NCBI RefSeq assembly: GCF_024721975.1
Contig: NZ_JANQBB010000002.1
Span: 124,001 to 188,000, forward strand
Direction: 5' to 3'
Length of the DNA: 64,000 bases
From: Paenibacillus endoradicis
Lineage (GTDB): Bacteria > Bacillota > Bacilli > Paenibacillales > Paenibacillaceae
The position numbers were made by a program, and so were the translations under genes. Positions 7,934-16,972 of this stretch are shown here, in pieces. Numbering within the stretch: the first letter of the stretch is position 1; each line of letters opens with the position of its first letter. Below the pieces are notes generated by a model. The model saw only the letters and a list, made by a program, of their open reading frames with translations, ran no database searches and was not told the DNA's origin.

Positions 7934-9529
7934 TTACTTACTTCTACTATACCAATTCCATACTGACTCAACATCTCCGCGTCTTAAACTACGTACTGAA
8001 TAAGCAAATACACTACCGAGCACCGTCGTACTAATCGATCTAAGTCCAAATTTCCGTTGACGTGGTGATTCCTTTACTTTAAGCGATACAATATGTTTTC
8101 TAGCTACGAAATAAGTCTTTCGATTAATAAATCTGTTTCGCAGAACCAATTCATTACCTTCAAGCCATAATCCTGCAGAAACTCTACAACTATTAACCCA
8201 CAACATTATTGTTGGATACAATAACATCATCCATAAACCATTGAATTGCCAGAACCAAATACTAATTACGCAAACAACTGTTACGACTATCATTGGTAAT
8301 AACGCGTATGTTATGAGACCTTTAATAGGAACACCACTAAGCTTTTCCTGAATCTTGATATTACGACTAGGGATTAACTTCTCAATGATCTCCGACATAT
8401 CCTTCTTTCGAAGAAAAGGATGAATAACAAGTTGTTCCTTATTCGCATCGGATGTAATGACTTGAACTTTCAACTCCGCATAGCCTAATAATTGCCGAAT
8501 TGGATTCTCATCCATAATAACTGCTTGAACTTTACCTTCATTGAAAACATAACTTTTCTTCTCTAATAATCCGTACTTAATCGATAACTGCTCTTTACTA
8601 CGTGTAATATGATAGTCTCCAAATTTTATCACATACAATACAATAGATAAGAGCCATACGAATAGCATAACTACCACGACAAGAGCAATAATAAGCTTGA
8701 AAGACACACCACTATAATCATCCAAGTACTGATTATAATTAAATTCTGGAACTACGAATCTAATGAAATCATCGGCGAATGAATATATCCCCACAATAAA
8801 AATGATCGCATAACTCAAATTCAGTGAGGTGAGTGATGCTATTAGCAACTGCCCTGCGGATAACTTCATATTGTAATCCAGTTGTTCCTCCATCATATAA
8901 TGATTATTGGAAAGAGGAATTTCCGTTCGTTCATTTACTTGTTGATGTTGTGCATCAATTTCAGTTCCAACATGTAATGATTGGCTAGATGCCGCTGTAT
9001 TCAAATCTTCTTCCCCACTAAAACTACTACCGTCTACCTCTGTAGGCAAAGTAGGTATTACACCACCTTCGCGAATGATTGCGGCATAATGTTTCAACTG
9101 CTGTTGTAGCTCAATAGCCTGCGCAATCGGTAGTATTCTTAACTCACCTTCCGCTTTACCACTTTTGCCACCTGGAGTTTCGATTTGTAATTTAGCAACA
9201 CTGAACACCCGATGAAGAAGTGGCTGTTGCACATTTACAGAATGAATTCGATTATAATAGATAATTTTCTCTTCTTTATTGAACACTCCGCGCATAATAA
9301 CAATGCGGTCTTGCTCTAAGCTGAAACTGAATTTCTTCCATGTTATCCATCCATGTAATAATGAAAACGCTAGAATAACGATAGTACCTAGTAGCCCCCA
9401 TAATGTAAACAGCCACTTAGTTTCACCACTATTAACAGATATAACAAAAACCATTGGAATAAATACTCTTAGCATCCTCAGAAATCCAAAGAGAATATCT
9501 AGGCGCGATAGTTTACGTGGATTAGTCAT
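7934..9529 (-). CDS. PH-domain (bPH_2) membrane protein, YdbT-like
   Basis: About 531 residues with three bPH_2 (DUF304) domains, each following a pair of membrane helices: near residues 15-60, 220-290 and 400-445. The phrases IVIMRGVFNKEEKIIYYNRIHSVNVQQPLLHRVFSVAKLQIETPGG and LSIKYGLLEKKSYVFNEGKVQAVIMDENPIRQLLGYAELKVQV are typical. The partner gene upstream encodes the one-domain YdbS-like protein, and the pair occurs together throughout Bacillales; the role is not settled (membrane protection has been proposed in the literature). The start was set at the second Met because AGGTGG touches the first one. Confidence 0.88.
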   Translation of the reverse strand: MTNPRKLSRLDILFGFLRMLRVFIPMVFVISVNSGETKWLFTLWGLLGTIVILAFSLLHGWITWKKFSFSLEQDRIVIMRGVFNKEEKIIYYNRIHSVNVQQPLLHRVFSVAKLQIETPGGKSGKAEGELRILPIAQAIELQQQLKHYAAIIREGGVIPTLPTEVDGSSFSGEEDLNTAASSQSLHVGTEIDAQHQQVNERTEIPLSNNHYMMEEQLDYNMKLSAGQLLIASLTSLNLSYAIIFIVGIYSFADDFIRFVVPEFNYNQYLDDYSGVSFKLIIALVVVVMLFVWLLSIVLYVIKFGDYHITRSKEQLSIKYGLLEKKSYVFNEGKVQAVIMDENPIRQLLGYAELKVQVITSDANKEQLVIHPFLRKKDMSEIIEKLIPSRNIKIQEKLSGVPIKGLITYALLPMIVVTVVCVISIWFWQFNGLWMMLLYPTIMLWVNSCRVSAGLWLEGNELVLRNRFINRKTYFVARKHIVSLKVKESPRQRKFGLRSISTTVLGSVFAYSVRSLRRGDVESVWNWYSRSK

Positions 9530-10001
9530 GTAGTTCATCCACCTTCGCTAATTCCCCAATCTGAAGTTTCAATGCCTCTGCATTTGATTGATGTAAGCCG
9601 CTAATCTCATGTTGCTTGGCCGCCGTAACTACCGTTAAGCTAGCAAGCTTATATTTCCTCATAATTGGGCCACTTCCAACTTCAACATGTTGCACGCGAT
9701 TCATCGGTATAAGTACATTAGAGCGAAACCATATTCCTGACTGGATTTCAAGCTCCTCATCAAAAACTTCGAAAGAAAAACTACGATATTCATATGATGG
9801 AACGACATACGTAAATATAATGAATGAAAGTATCCACACCGCCCCTGCAATGTAAATAGGAATAATCGTCCAATCGTTCATTAGAACAACAATTAAAGCA
9901 GCTATAATAAGTAATAGAAATATTCCGTGAGTAATGCTGCTTGTGAGCCTAGATGCTTTAATATAATCATTATGTAATTTCTGAGTAAGTTCACGATTCA
10001 T
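9522..10001 (-). CDS. PH-domain (bPH_2) membrane protein, YdbS-like
   Basis: 159 residues with two close membrane helices (about residues 25-65) and one bPH_2 domain (YRSFSFEVFDEELEIQSGIWFRSNVLIPMNRVQHVEVGSGPIMRKYKLASLTVVTAA). It overlaps the following three-domain partner gene by a few bases, which implies coupled synthesis and probably a complex in the membrane. The ATG at 10001 has AGGAGG 10 bases upstream. It sits directly 3' to the Tad-like operon on the same strand, but the gap of about 25 bp shows no terminator, so read-through is possible. Confidence 0.88.
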   Translation of the reverse strand: MNRELTQKLHNDYIKASRLTSSITHGIFLLLIIAALIVVLMNDWTIIPIYIAGAVWILSFIIFTYVVPSYEYRSFSFEVFDEELEIQSGIWFRSNVLIPMNRVQHVEVGSGPIMRKYKLASLTVVTAAKQHEISGLHQSNAEALKLQIGELAKVDELHD

Positions 10002-10025
10002 CAATCATTGGCCTCCTGCAAATTA

Positions 10026-10502
10026 TTATTGGAATACAAGTTGAGAGCTCCCAATTATATTCCATTCTACAGGATTATTACTCGAAAATATACGAGGATA
10101 TTTCATTCTAATAACAATGACAACTGCAGGTCGATTGAACGTGGTACTGTAGCCATATTTACTAAGACTATACTCATATGGGTACGTCAGAGAGGGATCC
10201 AAAACTTCAAAATGTAGCAACTCTACGCGTTCTTTTAGAAACGACTGTGGAGTAGGGTTACCATTTCTGTCTAATCGTAAATTAGCATACATGTACTCCG
10301 TAGCCATTTGGTATGCCATTACAGGATCAATTGCAAAAATACCTTCACTCAACTGAAGTTCATCAAGTTGTAATGTACCTGCATGTGCGCCTCGATTAAC
10401 AGCTTGCTTGCCTTTGTAATAAGCTTTCATTGATAGTTCATGATCTAATTGCTCTGTATACATCATTAGCCAAATCACTAACAATAACGGAATAATTAAC
10501 AT
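10026..10502 (-). CDS. TadE/TadG-like single-pass pseudopilin-type protein
   Basis: 158 residues: an N-terminal hydrophobic helix (MLIIPLLLVIWLMMYTEQ) and an extracytoplasmic domain without recognised motifs. Position at the 3' end of a Tad operon and the layout match TadE/TadG-like minor pilus proteins; sequence similarity alone is too weak to be sure. The only ATG start is 14 bases behind AGAGGTGG, and the in-frame codons between them (WTLIYK) would place charged residues ahead of the helix as in real TadE proteins, so a non-ATG start is conceivable. Confidence 0.55.
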   Translation of the reverse strand: MLIIPLLLVIWLMMYTEQLDHELSMKAYYKGKQAVNRGAHAGTLQLDELQLSEGIFAIDPVMAYQMATEYMYANLRLDRNGNPTPQSFLKERVELLHFEVLDPSLTYPYEYSLSKYGYSTTFNRPAVVIVIRMKYPRIFSSNNPVEWNIIGSSQLVFQ

Positions 10503-10523
10503 CTTATAGATGAGCGTCCACCT

Positions 10524-10949
10524 CTATTCAACATACTCACTCATCCGAACACCATAAACTCTCATCAATTGACCTTCGGGCACTGGAGAAATGCCAATTA
10601 ACGCATCAATTGCCGTTAGTCGCTCATATGGATAAGTTAAGGATAGAGCTATCCCATCGCCTCTACTTACTCGGTAACCATCGTTGATAAAAAGCTGCCC
10701 ACCCGTGCTTGAAACTTCATATTGCAAACTCCCAGTTGTAAGACCAAATCTCTTAAGTCTTTGCTTCGATTGATCAATCATGTTATTGCTAATGTACCCA
10801 TATTGACCACTAGCACCTATCTCTAATAGATAATCTACTTCTTGCTGTAAAATAGCTTGCCTTGTAATAAGTACATGTTTGTAAATAGGTGCGAACATCA
10901 TCCAGCAAATAATAGTTGAAAACATAATGAATGCTAATATTTGCTTCAT
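10524..10949 (-). CDS. Single-pass membrane protein of Tad locus (DUF4320-like)
   Basis: 141 residues. The N-terminal helix is about residues 4-27 (ILAFIMFSTIICWMMFAPIY), followed by an outside domain with a Gly/Tyr-rich stretch. Small proteins of this layout, including those called DUF4320, follow tadC in Firmicute Tad loci and are thought to be minor pilins or assembly factors. The ATG overlaps the stop of the preceding 48-residue gene (ATGA), so the two are translationally coupled. Confidence 0.55.
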   Translation of the reverse strand: MKQILAFIMFSTIICWMMFAPIYKHVLITRQAILQQEVDYLLEIGASGQYGYISNNMIDQSKQRLKRFGLTTGSLQYEVSSTGGQLFINDGYRVSRGDGIALSLTYPYERLTAIDALIGISPVPEGQLMRVYGVRMSEYVE

Positions 10950-11092
10950 GCGTCAATCCCTTTCACATAATTAGTCAGATGTGAATTTGACTTATCGATC
11001 TGGTCTTTCACTCCATCTTCAGCTTGAATAACCGCTAAATATATAAGTAGCATTGTAATAAGTAATGCACAGGTGACCACTAATTGTTTCAT
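10946..11092 (-). CDS. 48-residue single-TM protein of Tad locus
   Basis: Starts MKQLVVTCALLITMLLIYLAVIQAEDGVKDQ: one helix near the N-terminus and a charged tail. A GAGGG ribosome-binding site lies 7 bases before the ATG. Its start overlaps the stop of an upstream frame (ATGA at 11089-11092) and its own stop overlaps the next start, so it is embedded in a coupled string. Size and layout are pilin-like, but no prepilin-peptidase site is evident. Confidence 0.6.
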   Translation of the reverse strand: MKQLVVTCALLITMLLIYLAVIQAEDGVKDQIDKSNSHLTNYVKGIDA

Positions 11093-11410
11093 AGACATCC
11101 CTCTGTTTCAATTGAATAAGGGGTAATGCTGCTCACTGCTTGGTAATTAATCGAATAATTATATGTGTAGTATTGGAAACATGCCATTAATTTGTTAGGA
11201 GAATAAACAGAGGAAATTCCGGAGCAATCTGTATTTCCATTAAGTACCTTGCTTTCACCATTAAGGTGTTATCGTACCAATTTGTAAATTAGCAGCATTG
11301 CCTTGTGATTGAATTTGAGCTTTCGTTCCTGTTCCATCCTTCGAGATAATACTATTAAACAAAAGAACGACAACAATAAGCATCATGACCGTCATTAAAA
11401 TGTTTTTCAT
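11089..11410 (-). pseudogene. Frameshifted Tad small-protein (pilin-like) gene
   Basis: The ATG at 11410 (GGAGG-type site upstream) opens a 49-residue frame, MKNILMTVMMLIVVVLLFNS then ISKDGTGTKAQIQSQGNA..., which stops at 11261. The neighbouring +1 frame then continues without stops as NGESKVLNGNTDCSGISS..., through MACFQYYTYNYSINYQ, and ends EGCL with a TGA that overlaps the next gene's ATG. That coupling suggests the second frame is really translated. Skipping one base at ACACCTTAAT would join both into a protein of about 106 residues with two Cys. It may be a broken gene, a sequencing error or a +1 frameshift; alternatively, the 49-residue protein is complete and the second frame is a remnant. 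Confidence 0.5.
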
Positions 11411-11432
11411 CTTTCCACCTCCTTTCTCTGGT

Positions 11433-12326
11433 TTAATTCATAAGCGATAATAGCTTATTAACTTCTTGTACCCAAGGATAAATAAATACTTGGAATGTGT
11501 AGAGAATGGGGATACCAGCAATGACAAATAGAACATAAGATGATGTCTCTTTTCTACCTTCCTTAGCTAATTCTATCGTGTCTTTGTAATCGAGCAGCCT
11601 TGTTCTTAGTAAGGTATAAAAATCTTCATTATCATGTTGTCGAAGTGCATCAATCGTGTCTACAAAACTAATCCCTTCTTCAGTACCTATTGCTTGTTTG
11701 AATCTTTGTAGTGCAATAACCGGATCGTGATACCAATCGGCAAGTAATATCTCCATATCTTTGCGAAGCAATCGACTATAAGGTAGACATTTACGAAGCT
11801 TCGTGTGGATATGTAACTTAGATTCAGCAAAATAAAGAAGTTGACCGCAAATGGCATAGATTTCCTTCGTGATGGAGTTCGCTCTTAACTGTCGGTAGGC
11901 TCGAAGCCAATAATGATCTAGATGAAAGACCATAATTACTCCTAAGAGAATCGATAGTATGATCACTAGATTCATCGACCATTGTAGCGAAAGTAATTGT
12001 ATGAATAGCAGAAAGAGAATTGCACTTATATATCCTACCCAAAGTAATAATTGTCTCAGCAGCATATACGTGATGACCGAATATGCGATACCGCATCCTG
12101 CCCACAATATGGCATGATTACTTTGAAGTACTGTTTGAGCATCTATCCCAAATATTCGTAGTAACTTCGGAGATGGTTCTCGCTTACGCCATCCCCATAG
12201 CTTACGCTGGATCGAGTCGCTTCGAGATGATGTAGGAATACTGTGTAAAATCGCCCCAATACCTATTGTGCAAAATACAACTTGAGCAATAAATAATATC
12301 CAGTTATACCACTGAAATTCAAACAT
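11433..12326 (-). CDS. tadC: Tad secretion system inner-membrane protein TadC
   Basis: About 297 residues. A T2SS-F (GspF/TadC) type protein with an N-terminal helix, two central helices (IAYSVITYMLLRQLLLWVGYISAILFLLFI and a following one), a cytoplasmic helical domain, and a final helix (SYVLFVIAGIPILYTFQVFIYPWVQ). It pairs with TadB to form the platform on which the pilus ATPase acts. The start was placed at MFEFQWYNW (12326), with GAGAGG 8 bases upstream, rather than the longer frame from 12371. Confidence 0.82.
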   Translation of the reverse strand: MFEFQWYNWILFIAQVVFCTIGIGAILHSIPTSSRSDSIQRKLWGWRKREPSPKLLRIFGIDAQTVLQSNHAILWAGCGIAYSVITYMLLRQLLLWVGYISAILFLLFIQLLSLQWSMNLVIILSILLGVIMVFHLDHYWLRAYRQLRANSITKEIYAICGQLLYFAESKLHIHTKLRKCLPYSRLLRKDMEILLADWYHDPVIALQRFKQAIGTEEGISFVDTIDALRQHDNEDFYTLLRTRLLDYKDTIELAKEGRKETSSYVLFVIAGIPILYTFQVFIYPWVQEVNKLLSLMN

Positions 12327-12429
12327 CCTACACCTCTCACGATTCAAATTTAGATAAAAGTTCAAGTTCATAAAGCTAGGTTTTCGGAAAAGTTCTATAA
12401 GCGTATTCCGCTTTACACCAAATCGTAGT

Positions 12430-13371
12430 TTATGTCATTTTCTTGCGTGATAAATATATCCCCATAAGGAAAGATAAGAAGATCATTGTGACCATATGCA
12501 GTATCATTTCGCGACCTGACTGATCATGCAAGTAATAATATAAAGACTGTTCACGATTGTACTTGAAATTAATGACTACAAATAAGAGTAGAAAAAACAA
12601 AGGTGTAAAGTTAGCAATTCTTATCTCTAATAGTTGATGTCTCTCCTGCTCATTAGCACGCCTCGCTGCTCTCATATCTTGAATCAGTTGTCTTAAGCTG
12701 CTTGATATGGTAACCCCTTCATGCAAAGCTACTTTTATCATTTGAACAAAATAGTCAGCCCATATATGCCCTAGAGAATTTGCGAATATATCCAAACTTT
12801 CATCATCATTATCACGTACACATAAATTACGATATAGTTGCTCGAATATCCCTTTCATCGGACCTGCTATTCTGTTCTCTTCAATAACTTTTGCTAACGC
12901 TATTTTAATTTGACGCTCTCCAGTTATAAGGTAGCACTGATAGAACAATTCAATGGCTGGTAGGAAATCAATCTGTGCCTCTAATTGACGATGAATAAGT
13001 AGCATTTTGAGACTAATATAGGGTATTCCTGCTACCATAGCCGAGCAAAGAAGAGCCCCCTTCATCGATCCGAACATATACCACCCCATCACACCCCCGA
13101 CAAGCGCAATACTTAGTAACCAGTGAAATAATCGTTCCCCACTAATAGAAAGTCGCAATGTTTGTAGCAGATGATCCAAATGAGTTGTTAATTTATCTAC
13201 TGATCTCTGTATCCATGATTTACGTTCCAATGTTTGAGTTGACACCATTGGTGTAAGACGGCTTTTACGTCGTTGTCTGGTGAACACTGTAACGATTAAG
13301 TTCTCAATTATATACATAAGTAGAATAAACAGTAAACCCACAATCAATAAGCTCATCACATCAAAAATCAT
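12430..13371 (-). CDS. tadB: Tad secretion system inner-membrane protein TadB
   Basis: 313 residues with membrane helices near residues 8-28, 88-125 and two close to the C-terminus. The middle is a T2SS-F domain (LEAQIDFLPAIELFYQCYLITGERQIKIALAKVIEENRIAGPMKGIFEQLYRNL; GVTISSSLRQLIQDMRAARRANEQERHQLLEIRIANFTPL). It is the partner of TadC. Its ATG overlaps the tadA stop codon (TAATG), showing coupling in the operon. Confidence 0.85.
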   Translation of the reverse strand: MIFDVMSLLIVGLLFILLMYIIENLIVTVFTRQRRKSRLTPMVSTQTLERKSWIQRSVDKLTTHLDHLLQTLRLSISGERLFHWLLSIALVGGVMGWYMFGSMKGALLCSAMVAGIPYISLKMLLIHRQLEAQIDFLPAIELFYQCYLITGERQIKIALAKVIEENRIAGPMKGIFEQLYRNLCVRDNDDESLDIFANSLGHIWADYFVQMIKVALHEGVTISSSLRQLIQDMRAARRANEQERHQLLEIRIANFTPLFFLLLFVVINFKYNREQSLYYYLHDQSGREMILHMVTMIFLSFLMGIYLSRKKMT

Positions 13372-14717
13372 TAGGACACTCCTTCTTCAATATGAGGTAA
13401 CTCCTGACGTATATAATGCCAATGTATTGTCCAATGATCTGTTTCTGCATCATAAGTGACCCAATCCGTAACGCGAACGTCATTATTGTCCCACTGCAAT
13501 CGTCCGATTCTTGTAATAATACGCCGTCCATTTACAAGCTGAAGTTGAATACCAATCTCTGTCACGAACTGAGTAATTCGCTTGGCTAGACGATTAGCAT
13601 CCATTCCTCTACCATCAAGCATGCACATATCTACGATAGCTTCTGGGACATCCTCAAGCTGATTAGCATGTACCGTCGTCATACTTCCATGATGTCCTCG
13701 TGTACAGGCTCTCACATAGATGTTTGCATCATCATCACGGATCTCTGCATGGATGATACGCTGGGGCGATTGGCGAAGGGCGAGCTTGAAAGCTTGGTTA
13801 GAGCTATGCAAATAATCATCCTCGTTAATTTCATACTCGATAATATTACGATTAGGATAATCTCTACTAATCATCATCTCGTAACGTCCTTCAATGGTTA
13901 CCAATCGTTCTTCTGCTGGCAGCTCTGCTATACACGCTTTCAATAAATTCGTTTTCCCTGTATTTGTTGGTCCAATGAGCACCAGATTATAGCGGTTTTG
14001 GAGGATCAGATGGAAAATAGTGAGCATACTCGGAGACATCATTCGATAAGGAGCATTCGCTAATTGTGATAGTGGAATATTACGAAGTGTGTAAAAACGT
14101 ATTGTCAACGTTGGAAGGGCAGTATATCCAAGTCCTGTAATTGTCACGCGAGAGCCATCTCGAAGCATAACTTCCGCCCAACGTTTACGCATATTAATCT
14201 GATCGTTATTGAATAACACCAAATTTTGTTGAATTCGTTCGACCTCTCTCAGTTGTTCGAATCGATAGGGCGAGAGACTTACTTCTCCTCGTATTATCGT
14301 ATATATATTAGTCCCAACCACTTGAATTTCCTCTAGCCCTTCCGTATCTCTAATAATGACTTCTAACACATGCATGCCAACCACCTCAGAAAATATCGCT
14401 TCCGCAAGCGAGGCATAAGGATGTTCATATTGTTCAATCTCATTAATGTGTAGTTTCAATAGTCGATCAGCAATAATGTTTAATATATATTGTCTTGCGT
14501 CTGGGAATCCTAGTACCGCTTGATTGAGTGACTCGCTGTACTCCCTTCTTTCTTCCTCACTCAAACCTCTGGGCGTACTTAAAAAATTCCGCATTTCATT
14601 GCATAAAGTTTGAAATTGAAGGAACGAACCATTATCGTCTTGCGTATCATTATGCTTTACTTTGTGGCGGGACATAAATTCAATTGCTGAAAATCGTTTA
14701 ATCTCTTTGTCCGTCAT
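13371..14717 (-). CDS. tadA: Tad/CpaF-type pilus assembly ATPase
   Basis: 448 residues, the VirB11/CpaF class of secretion ATPase. Walker A GPTNTGKT is at 249-256, an Asp/Glu-box region (HAEIRDDDA) near 320, and a His box (TRGHHGSMTTVHAN) near 340. It hydrolyses ATP in the cytoplasm to drive Flp pilin assembly through TadB/TadC. The start at 14717 follows a short repeat (14737-14797) and AGGAG at a rather long distance. The preceding gene ends about 80 bp upstream. Confidence 0.92.
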   Translation of the reverse strand: MTDKEIKRFSAIEFMSRHKVKHNDTQDDNGSFLQFQTLCNEMRNFLSTPRGLSEEERREYSESLNQAVLGFPDARQYILNIIADRLLKLHINEIEQYEHPYASLAEAIFSEVVGMHVLEVIIRDTEGLEEIQVVGTNIYTIIRGEVSLSPYRFEQLREVERIQQNLVLFNNDQINMRKRWAEVMLRDGSRVTITGLGYTALPTLTIRFYTLRNIPLSQLANAPYRMMSPSMLTIFHLILQNRYNLVLIGPTNTGKTNLLKACIAELPAEERLVTIEGRYEMMISRDYPNRNIIEYEINEDDYLHSSNQAFKLALRQSPQRIIHAEIRDDDANIYVRACTRGHHGSMTTVHANQLEDVPEAIVDMCMLDGRGMDANRLAKRITQFVTEIGIQLQLVNGRRIITRIGRLQWDNNDVRVTDWVTYDAETDHWTIHWHYIRQELPHIEEGVS

Positions 14718-14736
14718 ATTGAACTCTTCAACTCCT

Positions 14737-14797
14737 AAAACTTTTTATTGTTCTCAGAATATAGCTTCTTGCTAATAAAAAGTTACTTCGAAAGCAT
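14737..14797 (-). repeat. GCTTTCGAAG-type repeat inside Tad operon
   Basis: Read on the minus strand it gives ATGCTTTCGAAGTAACTTTT, TATTAGCAAGAAG, then CAATAAAAAGTTTTAGGAG. This matches the tandem copies upstream of uxuA (4635-4762) base for base at both ends. Here too the right end merges with an AGGAG just before a gene start. Confidence 0.75.
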
Positions 14798-15685
14798 TTA
14801 ACGATCGTGATCTCCAATTGCTTTTGTTAATGATTGCTTCACTTTGCGTTGCCATAACGTGTGCATACTTTTCCATACTCGCGGTTTCTTTAACGTATAT
14901 TGCTGGGGAAGTAAGTTAATTGATAATCCAATCAACCAGTTACGTCCTTCAGATGTTTCAGTTAACCAAAAATCTAGTTCACCCTCATCTAGGCTAGCAA
15001 ATAAGGAAGTAGGAAACTGTACGTCACCTATTACCTTTAGCTGCAACTCATCCTCAATTTCTTGTACCGTAAACCCGGAATAATATTTACTCTGTCTAAT
15101 AATTAGAGCATGTATGTTTTTATTGTTTAATCCTAGTGAATGAGACATTGTACCAAACCAGCTTTTTGCATCTTCTTGAAAATGAGAGAGCGCATTGGTT
15201 GTAACTAGCACGATATCATCTGCTTGTTGCATACTACATAGACTGCCCGCATTATCCCAATAAGCATTGCAATCAATAATGACATAATCATAGTGCGCTT
15301 TGGCTGTATTAATTAAAAGTTGAATATCTTCATCGCTAAAGTACTCTGCCATTTCTCGATAACGATTTCCAAGCAATACATGTAAATGAGGATGTGATGG
15401 TGATATGGTCATTGCATTCATTAACATCGTTGACGTAAGTGAACCAGAACGTAAATGTGGAAGTAATTCATCAACAGTTGCCTGTGCAGCGGGGAGTTTA
15501 ATATATTGGTGTAACTTCGAAGATTTGAAATTCATACATAGAAATGCTACTTTGCGCTCAGTAACTTCAACTATCCGATATGCTGTAGCGAGCGCACAAA
15601 TGGTTGTGCCAATGTTGGGGGTCGTTCCGATAAATGTCAATAACTGCTTATGATGATGATCATTAGTATTACCGCTATTCATCAT
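14798..15685 (-). CDS. tadZ: TadZ/CpaE-like ParA-family localisation protein with degenerate Walker A
   Basis: 295 residues of the MinD/ParA fold. The usual KGGxGKT loop is replaced by GTTPNIGTTI at about residues 19-28, so both signature lysines are gone. The Walker A' (YDYVIIDCNAYWD, about 135-147) is present. TadZ/CpaE proteins place the pilus machine at a pole and often have weakened ATP sites. Overlap with cpaB by 11 bases shows coupling. Confidence 0.8.
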   Translation of the reverse strand: MMNSGNTNDHHHKQLLTFIGTTPNIGTTICALATAYRIVEVTERKVAFLCMNFKSSKLHQYIKLPAAQATVDELLPHLRSGSLTSTMLMNAMTISPSHPHLHVLLGNRYREMAEYFSDEDIQLLINTAKAHYDYVIIDCNAYWDNAGSLCSMQQADDIVLVTTNALSHFQEDAKSWFGTMSHSLGLNNKNIHALIIRQSKYYSGFTVQEIEDELQLKVIGDVQFPTSLFASLDEGELDFWLTETSEGRNWLIGLSINLLPQQYTLKKPRVWKSMHTLWQRKVKQSLTKAIGDHDR

Positions 15686-16394
15686 TAATCTGTCCTTTCA
15701 CTAACTGCGGTAAAGAATGATAAGCAATCACGAGCTTAACATCACCAGTTCTACATAAATTATCAATATACAACCATTGTTCCTCTGTAAGATTGACATT
15801 GATATACTCAATCATGCCATTTGCTACACGCCGAGAGGCATACATTTGCTCAGCGTTACTGCGAACAATCGCATTTTTACCATCCTCATCTGGAGCATCT
15901 ACTTCAAGATTCGATCCAGTTTTTACTGATGCCACGACAATATCTTGTTGGAATATTTTTGTTGGTATAGCTTCTTCTCCAGAGCTGTAGATCCAGACTG
16001 CATCTCCAGCACGAATACCATTCGATATGGATTTGATATAATCTTTAGGGATTTGAAAGGTAGCTTCTTGTTCATTCGGATGAAGTGCATAACGGTTAAG
16101 TTTCCATTGCAAGATAGGCTCATCACTTCCTAACGGAACTACTGCTTCTTGTCCAATGACATCCGTTATGTCGAATACCATTTCCACTGTAGCTAGAGAA
16201 ATCGGCATAGACAATAACTTCAATTGATCCGTCGTAATCATATGTCCCGCTTCAATCCATTGATTGGGTACAACTACTTGGACCTGTTCTTCTGCTTGAA
16301 TGCGCTCTGATTGTATAAGATATAATCCGTACACTAAGACTGCAGAGAGTATTGCTGATAGTAACGTAATTAACATCTTTCTACTTATTAACAT
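15675..16394 (-). CDS. CpaB/RcpC-like SAF-domain pilus protein
   Basis: About 239 residues. The N-terminal anchor is MLISRKMLITLLSAILSAVLVYGLYLI, followed by an SAF domain (VVPNQWIEAGHMITTDQLKLLSMP, about residues 40-65) and a CpaB-like beta region (FQIPKDYIKSISNGIRAGDAVWIY). It heads the Tad-like operon. The start at 16394 is preferred because GAAGGAGGG lies 9 bases ahead; the longer frame from 16436 would swallow this site. Members form a periplasmic or cell-wall ring or collar in Gram-negative systems; the Gram-positive role is less clear. Confidence 0.78.
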   Translation of the reverse strand: MLISRKMLITLLSAILSAVLVYGLYLIQSERIQAEEQVQVVVPNQWIEAGHMITTDQLKLLSMPISLATVEMVFDITDVIGQEAVVPLGSDEPILQWKLNRYALHPNEQEATFQIPKDYIKSISNGIRAGDAVWIYSSGEEAIPTKIFQQDIVVASVKTGSNLEVDAPDEDGKNAIVRSNAEQMYASRRVANGMIEYINVNLTEEQWLYIDNLCRTGDVKLVIAYHSLPQLVKGQINDE

Positions 16395-16515
16395 ATCATT
16401 CTTCCCTCCTTCATTCACATGACACCTTATCATCATGCAAGCGTAGTCTAATTACCTTCATCACGCCCTTCATCCTATCAATTCAACAACAACATCCACC
16501 TGCACATAACAAAAA

Positions 16516-16560
16516 AGAACGCATGCCACTATCGGTATCGATAGTTCGGTATGCGTTCTT
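16516..16560 (-). terminator. Terminator downstream of ndoA
   Basis: Stem AAGAACGCAT/ATGCGTTCTT with an inner ATCG pairing, followed on the minus strand by TTTTTTG. It lies 60 bp past the stop of the toxin gene and separates it from the Tad-like operon. Confidence 0.85.
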
Positions 16561-16618
16561 CACATATTTGTATCAGGTTTTATTTTAATTATAGCTAATT
16601 TACCTAAATATGTCTATT

Positions 16619-16969
16619 TTAAAAATCAATTAATCCCACGCTTATTAATAGTGCATCATCAACCTTGCGCATCGTTTCATCATCTAAATGTGTAATTTTA
16701 TCTGTTAGGCGTTGTTTGTCAATCGTACGAATCTGCTCAAGAAGAACAACAGAGTCACGATCGAACCCATGTTTCTCTGCATCCATCTCAACATGAGTAG
16801 GCAATTTTGCTTTTTGAATCTGTGCAGTAATAGCCGCTACAATAACTGTAGGGCTGAAACGATTACCAATATCATTTTGTATGACTAGAACAGGTCTAAC
16901 TCCACCTTGCTCAGAGCCCACAACCGGTGACAAATCAGCAAAAAACACATCTCCGCGTTTTACGATCAA
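16619..16969 (-). CDS. ndoA: MazF-type endoribonuclease toxin (NdoA/EndoA)
   Basis: 116 residues, identical in layout to Bacillus Endo[49 protein letters not shown]. The PemK/MazF fold cuts mRNA at UACAU-like sites in the well-studied Bacillus enzyme (family knowledge). The antitoxin gene ends 3 bp before it, in the usual order. Strong conservation of this pair next to alr shows it is part of the chromosomal core, not a mobile module. Confidence 0.96.
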   Translation of the reverse strand: MIVKRGDVFFADLSPVVGSEQGGVRPVLVIQNDIGNRFSPTVIVAAITAQIQKAKLPTHVEMDAEKHGFDRDSVVLLEQIRTIDKQRLTDKITHLDDETMRKVDDALLISVGLIDF

Positions 16970-16972
16970 TCC

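Noticed and set aside
9279..9855. Plus-strand frames over the ydbS/ydbT genes
   Set aside because: Shadows of the PH-domain genes; no ribosome-binding sites.
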